Source of the DNA: Jhaorihella thermophila
Lineage (GTDB): Bacteria > Pseudomonadota > Alphaproteobacteria > Rhodobacterales > Rhodobacteraceae
Assembly (NCBI RefSeq): GCF_900108275.1
Contig: NZ_FNVD01000015.1
Location: forward strand, 1-60,153
DNA: 60,153 bases
Direction of reading: 5' to 3'
Positions 44,015-51,825 of this stretch are shown here, one piece after another (position 1 is the stretch's first letter; every line of letters starts with the position of its first letter). The position numbers and the translations under genes are program-made. The notes beneath the pieces are model-generated. The model made no database searches, was not told where the DNA came from, and saw nothing but the letters and a program-made list of their open reading frames with translations.

Positions 44015-46161
44015 AGGTCGCGATTCTGGCCGAGCAGAATTTCAACCTGGTGGATGGCTCGACCGTCTGGTTGCTGAACGTCTGCCGGTTGCTGGCGATG
44101 CAGCCGGGTTTCGAACTCGATCTGTTGCTGTCGCATCGGCTGGAGAACCGTGTTCTCGCCGATGAACTGCCCGTCGCCGCGCGGGTGGTCGAGGCGCCGG
44201 AGCTTCTGGCTGCGGCGGGGCTGGTCGCGCCGCGGGTCGAGGCGGAGACGGTGCTGGAGGTTCTGGCCGCGCAGGAAGCCGCGCGGGGGCGGTATGACCG
44301 GATCTTCGTGCGCGGTGCGCTCTATCTGGACCGGTTGCTGGCCGAGCCGGAGATCCGCGACCGGGTCGTCGCCTATGCCGCGGGGGTGGTGCCCGACCTG
44401 TCCGCCGCCGAACCCCGATGGCTCGGGGCCGCGCGGGCGGCGCGGGTGCCGCTGGTGGTTCAAAGCGCGACCGCGGCGCGGGTGATGGAGACGCTGGCCG
44501 ATTACCCCCCCTGGGCGATCCATGTGGTGCCCCCGGCGGTCTTCGTGCCCGATGTCCCGCCACCGCCGCGCGACGGGCCGGTGACCCTGTGCTATGCCGG
44601 CAAGATCGACGCGGGCTATGGTCTGGACTGGCTGGCCGACCTGGCCGAAGCGATCGCCGCCGATCCCGGCCTGGGCCTGCGGGTGATCGCCGGAAAGGAG
44701 GCCTGGCGCGCCCGTCACCCGGCCTTCTTCGCCCGCATGGACGCCTTGCGCAAGGCCGCGACGGCGGGGCGGCTGCCGGGGGTGTCGGTGGTCTCCAACC
44801 TGCCGCCGTCGCGGGCGATGCGGCAGATGGCGGAGGCCGATTTCGGTTACTGTCTGCGCGGGCCGGCCTATGACGACGTGCTCGAGGTTTCGACCAAGGC
44901 GATGGAATTCTGCGCGCTCGGGGTGCCGCCGATTCTCAACGATACCGCCCTGAACCGCGACATGTTCGGCGCGGATTATCCCTATCTGATCGACCCCGCC
45001 GCCGAGGACGTTCCGGCGCGGTTGCTGGAGATCCTGCGGGGCGGGCGCAAGGGGGCCGACCATGCCGCCGCCCGAGCCCGCGCCGCCGAGGCGGCAAAGG
45101 CGGCCGCGGCCCCGGTTCTGGCCGCGCGGCTGGGGCGGGCGGTGCTGGGCCGCGACCCGGCGGCGCCGGCGCTGGTCACCGCGCCGCGCCGGATCCTGGT
45201 GGCCACCCATCAGCCCAAGTTCCTGGACCGGATGGCCGCGCGGCTGCGGGGCGAGGAAAAGCTGCGGCTTGACTGGCAGATCTGGGCCGGCATGGACGGC
45301 CCCGGCGATGCGCTGCGCGCCGAGGTGCCCGCGGGCGTGGACACCGTGTTCTGCGAATGGTGCTGTGAAAACGCCGTCTGGCATTCCCGCAACAAGCGCC
45401 CCGGCACGAAGCTGATCGTGCGGCTGCACCGGTTCGAGGCGTTCCAGCCCTTTCCCGGCCGGGTGGACTGGGACAAGGTCGATGCGCTGATCGTGGTGTC
45501 GGAATGGTTCCGAGATCACATGGCCGGGCAATACGGAATCGATCCCGCCCGGATTCACGTCCTGCCGCAATATGTCGACTGGCACGCCCTGCGCCGGCCG
45601 AAACTGCCCGAGGCGCGCTTTGCCGTCGGGCTGGTCGGGATCGCCCCCTTCGCGCACAAGCGTCCCGACCGGGCGCTGGATTTCCTGGCCGCGCTGCGCG
45701 CGCGCGATCCGCGCTTTCATCTGGTGGTGCGCGGCGCCATGCCCTGGCAGATGCCGTGGCTGTGGAACCGCGAGGACGACACGCGCGCCCGCTACGAGGC
45801 CCTGTTTCGCCGTGTAGAGACGGATTCCGCGCTGGCCGGCGCCGTCCGCTTCGACCCGCCGGGACCGGACATGGAGGAATGGTATCGCGGCGTCGGCGCG
45901 ATCCTGTCGAGTTCGGACAGCGAGGGGTGCCATACCGCGGTGCTGGAGGGCATGGCGTCGGGCTGTCTGCCGGTGGTGCATGACTGGCCCGGCGCGCGCG
46001 GCCTTTACGGCGAACATGTCCATGCCGATCTGCGCGCGGCCATTCCCGGCCTGATCGCCTTTGCCGAAGGCGACGATATCGATACGGCGCGCGCGGCGCT
46101 GTCGCGCCGGGTGGAACGCCACGACGTGGCGCATTTCATCCGCGCCGTCCTGCGGCTGTGA
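44011..46161 (+). CDS. Tandem glycosyltransferase (two family 4-type modules)
   Basis: 716 residues. The first GT-B module (~1-375) begins MKVAILAEQNFNLVDGSTVW and has a donor domain with VTLCYAGKIDAGYGLDWLAD and VSTKAMEFCALGVPPILNDT. The second (~390-716) begins PRRILVATHQPKFLDRMAAR, has RFAVGLVGIAPFAHKRPDRA and the family 4 signature SDSEGCHTAVLEGMASGCLP. The two modules are joined by an alanine-rich linker (ADHAAARARAAEAAKAAAAP). Presumably two sequential sugar additions by one polypeptide. The ATG overlaps the preceding stop (ATGA). The second module has the rare word TGTAGAGACGGAT at 45813. Confidence 0.82.
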   Translation: MKVAILAEQNFNLVDGSTVWLLNVCRLLAMQPGFELDLLLSHRLENRVLADELPVAARVVEAPELLAAAGLVAPRVEAETVLEVLAAQEAARGRYDRIFVRGALYLDRLLAEPEIRDRVVAYAAGVVPDLSAAEPRWLGAARAARVPLVVQSATAARVMETLADYPPWAIHVVPPAVFVPDVPPPPRDGPVTLCYAGKIDAGYGLDWLADLAEAIAADPGLGLRVIAGKEAWRARHPAFFARMDALRKAATAGRLPGVSVVSNLPPSRAMRQMAEADFGYCLRGPAYDDVLEVSTKAMEFCALGVPPILNDTALNRDMFGADYPYLIDPAAEDVPARLLEILRGGRKGADHAAARARAAEAAKAAAAPVLAARLGRAVLGRDPAAPALVTAPRRILVATHQPKFLDRMAARLRGEEKLRLDWQIWAGMDGPGDALRAEVPAGVDTVFCEWCCENAVWHSRNKRPGTKLIVRLHRFEAFQPFPGRVDWDKVDALIVVSEWFRDHMAGQYGIDPARIHVLPQYVDWHALRRPKLPEARFAVGLVGIAPFAHKRPDRALDFLAALRARDPRFHLVVRGAMPWQMPWLWNREDDTRARYEALFRRVETDSALAGAVRFDPPGPDMEEWYRGVGAILSSSDSEGCHTAVLEGMASGCLPVVHDWPGARGLYGEHVHADLRAAIPGLIAFAEGDDIDTARAALSRRVERHDVAHFIRAVLRL

Positions 46162-46242
46162 GCGCCCCCCGCGGGGATCGCCTTGCGCCCTTCAAGGGGT
46201 TCCGGCATCAATGCGGCACAAGGCATTTGAAACGGAACGGTG

Positions 46243-47667
46243 ATGATGATTACCCCCATTCTCCTTTGCGGGGGCTCCGGCACCCGGCTCTGGCCGCTGT
46301 CGCGCAAGAGCTATCCCAAGCAGTTCGCCCCGCTGATCGGGTCGCGGTCCCTGTTCCAGGATGCCGCCCTGCGGCTGTCGGGGGACGGCTTTGCCGCGCC
46401 GGTGGTGCTGACCAATGCCGATTTCCGTTTCATCGTCACCGATCAGCTGGCGGACATGGGCATTGCGCCGGGCGCCATCCTGATCGAGCCGCAGGGCCGC
46501 AATACCGCGCCGGCGGTGCTGGCGGCGGCGGTTCATCTGGAGCAGACCGATCCCGACGGGCTGATGCTGGTGGCGCCCTCCGATCACGTGGTGCCCGATG
46601 CGGATGCGTTCCGCGAAGCGGTCGCCGCGGGGGTCGAGGCGGCGCGCGCGGGCAAGCTGGTCACCTTCGGCATCGCCCCCGACCGGCCCGAAACCGGCTA
46701 TGGCTATCTGGAGCTCGGCCGGCCGCCGCGGGAGGGCACCGTCGAGGCGATCGACCTGACCGCCTTTGTCGAGAAGCCCGACCGCGCCCGCGCCGAGGCG
46801 ATGCTGGCGGCCGGGAACTACCTGTGGAACGCAGGGCTCTTTCTGTTCTCCGTCCGGGCGATCATCGGCGCCTTCGAAACACACGCGCCGGGTCTGGTCG
46901 CGCCGGTCCGCGCCGCGGTGGCCGAGGGGCAGCGGGATCTGGACTTTCTGCGCCTCGCATCCGGCCCCTGGGCCGAGGCCGAGGACATCTCGATCGACTA
47001 TGCGGTGATGGAACGCGCCAGCGACATCGCGGCGGTGCCCTATGGGGGGCGCTGGTCCGACCTGGGCGACTGGCACGCGGTCTGGCGCGAGATGGAGCGC
47101 GACGGCGACGGTGTCGCGGTCTCGGGGCCGGCCACGGCGATCGACTGCGCCGATACGCTGCTGCGCTCCGAGGACGAGGGGGTGGAACTGGTCGGAATCG
47201 GCCTGCAAGGCGTGATCGCGGTTGCCATGCCGGACGCGGTTCTGGTGGCCGATGCCGGGCGCGCGCAGGAGGTGCGGCGCGCGGTGGATGCGCTGAAATC
47301 GAGGCAGGCCAAGCAGGCCACGGCCTTTCCCAAGGATCACCGCCCCTGGGGCTGGTTCGAAAGCCTCGTGGTCGGCGACCGGTTCCAGGTCAAGCGGATC
47401 GTGGTCCATCCCGGCGCCGCGCTCAGCCTGCAAAGCCACCATCACCGGGCCGAGCACTGGATCGTGGTGCAGGGCACCGCGCGGGTGACGGTGGGCGACG
47501 AGGTGAAGCTGGTGACCGAGAACCAGTCGGTCTATGTGCCGCTGGGCGCCGTGCACCGGCTGGAAAATCCCGGCAAGGTGGATATGATCCTGATCGAGGT
47601 CCAGACCGGCTCCTACCTGGGCGAGGATGACATCATCCGCTACGAGGACGTCTATTCCCGGACATGA
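46243..47667 (+). CDS. manC: Mannose-1-phosphate guanylyltransferase / mannose-6-phosphate isomerase
   Basis: 474 residues, the usual size of the bifunctional type II enzyme. N-terminal nucleotidyltransferase: PILLCGGSGTRLWPLSRKSYPKQF, EPQGRNTAPAVLAAAVHL, VAPSDHVVPD, FVEKPDRARA. C-terminal cupin isomerase: HRPWGWFESLVVGDRFQVKR, HPGAALSLQSHHHRAEHWIV and LGAVHRLENPG with metal-binding histidines. It makes GDP-mannose from fructose 6-phosphate-derived mannose phosphate (a phosphomannomutase is not encoded here). The second ATG of the GTGATGATG cluster is also possible. The gene supplies GDP-mannose for the neighbouring transferases. Confidence 0.95.
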   Translation: MMITPILLCGGSGTRLWPLSRKSYPKQFAPLIGSRSLFQDAALRLSGDGFAAPVVLTNADFRFIVTDQLADMGIAPGAILIEPQGRNTAPAVLAAAVHLEQTDPDGLMLVAPSDHVVPDADAFREAVAAGVEAARAGKLVTFGIAPDRPETGYGYLELGRPPREGTVEAIDLTAFVEKPDRARAEAMLAAGNYLWNAGLFLFSVRAIIGAFETHAPGLVAPVRAAVAEGQRDLDFLRLASGPWAEAEDISIDYAVMERASDIAAVPYGGRWSDLGDWHAVWREMERDGDGVAVSGPATAIDCADTLLRSEDEGVELVGIGLQGVIAVAMPDAVLVADAGRAQEVRRAVDALKSRQAKQATAFPKDHRPWGWFESLVVGDRFQVKRIVVHPGAALSLQSHHHRAEHWIVVQGTARVTVGDEVKLVTENQSVYVPLGAVHRLENPGKVDMILIEVQTGSYLGEDDIIRYEDVYSRT

Positions 47668-47710
47668 GGGGCCGGCCGGTCACGCGCAGGCGGGGAGGAA
47701 AGGGCCGAGA

Positions 47711-48418
47711 GTGGCAGAGGAAGAACGCGACGAACGGCCGCTGTCCGAGATCGTGCGGGATCTGGAGACCCGCGTGGCCCGGCTCGAGGCGCAACTGCGC
47801 CGGGACCGGAGCGAGGAGCGAGCCGAGGACCGGGCCCGGACGTTCCGGGACTTTGCCCTGCAGCTTTACCGGCATGTCGATCAGGTGGCGTTGCACCAGC
47901 GCGCCAATTTCGACCGCGAACTGGCCGCGCTGCGGCGCGCCCTGGGCCAGCCGGAGGCCTCGTCCCCTGCCGCGCGGCGGCCCGGCCGGGTGGTGCTGTC
48001 CTTCGGCGACGAGATCATCGGATATGGCATCCACGCGGTGCAGAGGACCTCGACCGGCAAGCTGTTCCGCCATGTGCATCCGCGCTGCGGCATCCTGGTG
48101 CCGGCGGTGGTGCCGGGGCCCGCGCGGCTGGTGGTGCAGGGGATCCGGCGCAGCCATGACGGCGCGCTGGAGGGGGCGCGCCTGGCCATGAACGGCCAGG
48201 CGATCCCGATCCGGCCCTATGTCAATCCGCGCGCGGAAAGCTGGAACATCACCGCCACCGTTCCGGCCGAGGCGCTCAGGCCCGACGGCAACCTGCTGGA
48301 GCTGCGCCTGCCCAACGGGCCCGCGCCGGGGGCGACCGGCGCGGCGGCCGAGGCCGCCGTCGGCATTCTCGAGATTTCCCTGGCCGCCGAGGCGGCCCTG
48401 CCGGACCCCGATGGCTGA
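47711..48418 (+). CDS. Unknown coiled-coil / beta-rich protein
   Basis: 235 residues, not recognised. The N-terminal ~85 residues are a highly charged coiled coil (EIVRDLETRVARLEAQLRRD, then RTFRDFALQLYRHVDQVALH). The C-terminal ~140 residues are beta-rich: RVVLSFGDEIIGYGIHAVQR, CGILVPAVVPGPARLVVQGI, RLAMNGQAIPIRPYVNPRAE, TATVPAEALRPDGNLLELRL, similar in rhythm to the C-terminus of the protein at 49781. The GTG start at 47711 is chosen because GGAGGAAAGG lies upstream and the extension to 47627 would run into manC. The gene overlaps the following glycosyltransferase by eight bases, so it is part of the cluster. It might be a carbohydrate-binding or scaffold protein. Confidence 0.7.
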   Translation: MAEEERDERPLSEIVRDLETRVARLEAQLRRDRSEERAEDRARTFRDFALQLYRHVDQVALHQRANFDRELAALRRALGQPEASSPAARRPGRVVLSFGDEIIGYGIHAVQRTSTGKLFRHVHPRCGILVPAVVPGPARLVVQGIRRSHDGALEGARLAMNGQAIPIRPYVNPRAESWNITATVPAEALRPDGNLLELRLPNGPAPGATGAAAEAAVGILEISLAAEAALPDPDG

Positions 48419-49664
48419 GGCCCGCCCGCCGCTGGTGCACCTGTCGCCGCTGCCGCCGATGCGCAACGGCATCGCCGATTATGCCGCCGCCCTGCTGGCG
48501 CGGCTGGCTGCGCATTATCGGCCGATCTGCGTGGTCGAGGATCCGGGCGCGGTCGATGCCGGGCTGGACGGCGTCGGCGAACTCGTGGCGGCCGAGGATT
48601 ACCTGCGCGACGCCGATCGCTTTGCCGGGATGCGGCATCTGGCACATCTGGGAAACAATCCCGACCACGGCTTCGTTCTGGATGCGCTGCGGCGCAATCC
48701 GGGCGTGGTGGTGTTGCACGACCTGACGATCCTGTATCTGCTGCAAAGCCGGCTCCGGCGGCGCGGCGAGGATGCCGCCGCCCTGGCCGGGACGGCGCGG
48801 CGCCTTGCCGGAGAGGATGCGGCGCGGCTGGCCGAGGCGGCCTTTGTGGACCGCGTGCCGCTGATGTCGCTGTATGCCGAAGTGCCCGGCCTGGAACTGA
48901 TGCGGGACGTGGCCACCGCGGTCATCACCCATTCCCGGCAGGGCGAGATCCGGCTGCGGGCTGCGGGCTTTGACGGCGCGGTTTCGGTGATCCCCCATTT
49001 CGCCCGCGTTCCGCCCCCGCGGGCGCGGGCCGAAAGCCGGGCCGAATGGCGGCGCCGGCTGGGCCTGCCCGAGCGCGGGTTTCTGCTGGCCTCTCCGGGT
49101 TTCGTCAGCCCCAACAAGATCATCGGCGTGGTGCTGCGGGCCCTGGCGCAGCTGCCGCCCGAGGCCGGGGACTGGCGCTATCTCGTGGCCGGCGAGAACC
49201 GCGATCCCGGCCTGCGCGGCGCGATCGAGCGGCTCGGTCTCGACAACAGGGTGATGGTTCTGGACTATCTGCCCGAGGCGGCATTCGACGGCGTGCTGGC
49301 GGCGGCGGATCTGCTGGTGAATCTGCGCTTTCCCACGTCGGGCGAAGCGTCGGGCACGGTCTGCCGCGCCCTGGCCCATGGCCTGCCCTGCGTTCTGAGC
49401 GATCATGGCTGGTATGCCGAACTGCCCGACGATGTGGCCTACAAGATCACGCCGGGCCGCGACGCGGCGGTGGTCGAGGAACTGGCGGCCCTGCTGTGCC
49501 TGGCGATGCTCGACCGGCGGGGCAGGGCGGAAAAGGGCCGCCGCGCGGCGGCCTTCGCGGCGGAGATGCTGTCGCCCGTCCGGGCCGCCGCGGGGGTCCG
49601 CGCGGCGATCGAGGCCACCCGGGAGCCGGCACGGGGACCTCTGCAAGGGCCACCTCGGCCCTGA
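48411..49664 (+). CDS. Family 4 glycosyltransferase
   Basis: 417 residues, GT-B. N-terminus PLVHLSPLPPMRNGIADYAA contains the short glycine turn of family 4 acceptor domains; GFLLASPGFVSPNKIIGVVL opens the donor domain; LRFPTSGEASGTVCRALAHG followed by PCVLSDHGWYAELPDDVAYK is the conserved acidic-helix region. It overlaps the preceding unknown gene. The substrate is not determined. Confidence 0.88.
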   Translation: MAEARPPLVHLSPLPPMRNGIADYAAALLARLAAHYRPICVVEDPGAVDAGLDGVGELVAAEDYLRDADRFAGMRHLAHLGNNPDHGFVLDALRRNPGVVVLHDLTILYLLQSRLRRRGEDAAALAGTARRLAGEDAARLAEAAFVDRVPLMSLYAEVPGLELMRDVATAVITHSRQGEIRLRAAGFDGAVSVIPHFARVPPPRARAESRAEWRRRLGLPERGFLLASPGFVSPNKIIGVVLRALAQLPPEAGDWRYLVAGENRDPGLRGAIERLGLDNRVMVLDYLPEAAFDGVLAAADLLVNLRFPTSGEASGTVCRALAHGLPCVLSDHGWYAELPDDVAYKITPGRDAAVVEELAALLCLAMLDRRGRAEKGRRAAAFAAEMLSPVRAAAGVRAAIEATREPARGPLQGPPRP

Positions 49665-49780
49665 GGTCCGGCCTGTCATTTTGCCGACTTGTCAAGCGGC
49701 TGGCGATCTGAAACCGTGGGTCGCGCGGAATGGGGCGGCGGCCCGATCGGCGGAGGACATGCGAGGGAGGCGTCTGCCAG

Positions 49781-50890
49781 ATGAGCGAACGGAATACGGT
49801 TGACGGGAGCAAGCTGATCGCCGGCTCTCCGCTGGAGTTCTGCACTGTTCTTTATGCCGCCCTGCTGAACCGTTTTCCGGATCGGAAGGCCTGGACCCAT
49901 TTCCGCTGGCATGTCGGCGACGACCCCGAACGGCGCCTGGCCGAGGTCCGCAAGATCCTGGACTCCGACGAGTTCCGGAAAAAGGGGGGCGTGGAATGCG
50001 TCTTCGGTCCGCCGCTGAAGGATCTCTATGACCGGGATCAGAGGATCGACAATTTCCTCTCCTACTGCCTGCCGCTGCTGCCCACGATCTTTCACGACAA
50101 CAGGGATCTGCTGACCCTCAAGACCCGCGAGATCACCGATCTGCTGCAGGCCATCCTGTCCCGCAGGGAGGGCGGCGGCGATCAGGGGGGCGATTTCCTG
50201 TTGTTCGGCTATCTTCTGAGCCAGTTCGCGCCGGCGCCGCCCGAGGCGCTGGAAGACACCCGCAAGACGCTGCAGGAGGAATTCTCCGGGCTGAGCGGCT
50301 CGGACCTGGTGGCCAGGTTGACCGAGGTTCTGGCCCGGCAGTCGCAACAGGTCGAGCGCCTTGCCGCCACGGTGCGGCTGCTGGATGCGTTCGAACAACA
50401 GCGCGACATCCTGCTGCAGGCCGAGGGGCCGGTGGCGGGCAAGGCTTGGCCGCTGGCCCGCTCGGCAGAGATCCGGGCCACCGACTATCTGCCGCCGGCC
50501 GCGGGATTCCACGCGCTACAGTTCACGGCGGGCGGGACGCCCTATCGCTGGTGCGGACCGGAGGGGACGCTGCAATTTGCCGTTCATGTGGATCGCACGC
50601 AGGGGGCCAGGCTTCGGCTCGAAATGCGGTTCGCCGTCGAGCCCGAGAATTTCCGGCATGTCGAACTGCTGGACGGCAGACAGCCGGTGCCGGTGGAGAT
50701 TGCCGCTTCGGGCGAGAGTCGCGCGGTGGTGACCGCCACGCTGCCGCCGCGCGAGGACGAGGGGGGCACATATCTGACCTTCCGCTTTCCCAGGGTCCGC
50801 CGGCTGTCGGAAACCGATGAACGCCTGGCCGTGGGGGCCTTTGTCCGCCTGACGGTCACGGCGCTGGACCAGGAGGCAGGCGTGCAATGA
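49781..50890 (+). CDS. Unknown protein with DUF4214-like N-terminus and beta-rich C-terminus
   Basis: 369 residues. Residues ~15-60 (EFCTVLYAALLNRFPDRKAW, EVRKILDSDEFRKKGG) resemble the DUF4214 repeat found in RTX and surface-layer proteins. The middle is helical with coiled-coil character (~155-215: LEDTRKTLQEEFSGLSGSDL, ATVRLLDAFEQQRDIL). The C-terminal ~130 residues are beta-rich (GARLRLEMRFAVEPENFRHV, VVTATLPPREDEGGTYLTFR) and match, strand for strand, the end of the protein at 47711. No catalytic motif is seen. The ATG at 49781 follows GAGGGAGG about 15 bases upstream; the stop overlaps the next gene (ATGA). Function unknown; the position among glycosyltransferases suggests polymer handling. 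Confidence 0.65.
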   Translation: MSERNTVDGSKLIAGSPLEFCTVLYAALLNRFPDRKAWTHFRWHVGDDPERRLAEVRKILDSDEFRKKGGVECVFGPPLKDLYDRDQRIDNFLSYCLPLLPTIFHDNRDLLTLKTREITDLLQAILSRREGGGDQGGDFLLFGYLLSQFAPAPPEALEDTRKTLQEEFSGLSGSDLVARLTEVLARQSQQVERLAATVRLLDAFEQQRDILLQAEGPVAGKAWPLARSAEIRATDYLPPAAGFHALQFTAGGTPYRWCGPEGTLQFAVHVDRTQGARLRLEMRFAVEPENFRHVELLDGRQPVPVEIAASGESRAVVTATLPPREDEGGTYLTFRFPRVRRLSETDERLAVGAFVRLTVTALDQEAGVQ

Positions 50891-51825
50891 CGACCCCCCG
50901 CATCGCGGCCGCGATCTGCACCTACAACCGGTACGACCTGCTGGGAGAGGCGATCGAATCCTGCCTGAAGCAGGATCTCGACCCGTCCGAATTCGAAATC
51001 ATCGTCGTTGACAATTCGCCCGATCACGCGGCGGCCGAAAGCTTTGGCCAGGCATATCGGGAACACGCCAACCTGACCTATCTGGTGGAACGGACACCGG
51101 GGCTGTCCAATGCGCGCAACGTGGCCGCGCGGAACAGTTCCGCCCCGATCATCGCCTATCTCGACGATGACGCCATTGCCCGGCCCGGCTGGCTGCGGGC
51201 CTATCTGGCCGTCTATGACTCCTTCGGCCCGGCGGTCAATGTCGCCGGCGGTCGCATCAATCCGATCTGGGACGTGCCGCGCCCGTCCTGGCTGTCGGAT
51301 CGCGATCTTGGATATGTTTCCGTGGTGGACTGGGGCGGCAGTGCCCGGATCCTGAAAGAGCACGAGTGGCTGGCCGGGGCCAATATCTCGTTTCGCCGCG
51401 CCGCGCTGCTCGAGATCGGGGGGTTCGATACCGGCCTGGGCCGCAAGGGACCCGAGCTCCATCTGCTGAGCAACGAGGAATCGGAGGTCATCGAGCGGCT
51501 GACCGAAAATGGCGGGCTGGCGCTCTATGTCCCCCAGGCCGAGGTGGACCACCTGGTCGATCGGCGGCGGCTGACCCAGGAATGGTTCCGGCGCCGCGCC
51601 GCGTGGCAGGCGGTGTCCGACTGGGTCGCCGATCCGGCGATGGCCGACCGGGCCGAGGGCGCGCTGAACAAGGCGCTGGACTATCTGCTCAGGCAGCCGC
51701 CGCGCTATCGCTCGATCAGCGGCCTGTATCGCGAAATCGACGACCCCGAGGCGTTCCGTGAACAGGTCTATGCGATCTACAACTTCACGATCGCCACCCT
51801 GGCGGGGCTGAAGAGCGTGCCATGA
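50887..51825 (+). CDS. Family 2 glycosyltransferase
   Basis: 312 residues, GT-A. RIAAAICTYNRYDLLGEAIE, FEIIVVDNSPDHAAAESFGQ, GLSNARNVAARNSSAPIIAYLDDD (split here as the nucleotide- and metal-binding region, with DDD as DxD) and WLAGANISFRRAALLEIGGF with FDTGLGRKG are typical of family 2 enzymes. Overlaps its neighbours on both sides by ATGA junctions, so it is firmly within the operon. The substrate cannot be assigned. Confidence 0.88.
   Translation: MTTPRIAAAICTYNRYDLLGEAIESCLKQDLDPSEFEIIVVDNSPDHAAAESFGQAYREHANLTYLVERTPGLSNARNVAARNSSAPIIAYLDDDAIARPGWLRAYLAVYDSFGPAVNVAGGRINPIWDVPRPSWLSDRDLGYVSVVDWGGSARILKEHEWLAGANISFRRAALLEIGGFDTGLGRKGPELHLLSNEESEVIERLTENGGLALYVPQAEVDHLVDRRRLTQEWFRRRAAWQAVSDWVADPAMADRAEGALNKALDYLLRQPPRYRSISGLYREIDDPEAFREQVYAIYNFTIATLAGLKSVP

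Noticed and set aside
42400-46134. Leftward frame of 1244 codons over the glycosyltransferases
   Set aside because: Composition is that of an antisense frame, and the plus-strand genes have overlapping starts/stops and conserved motifs.
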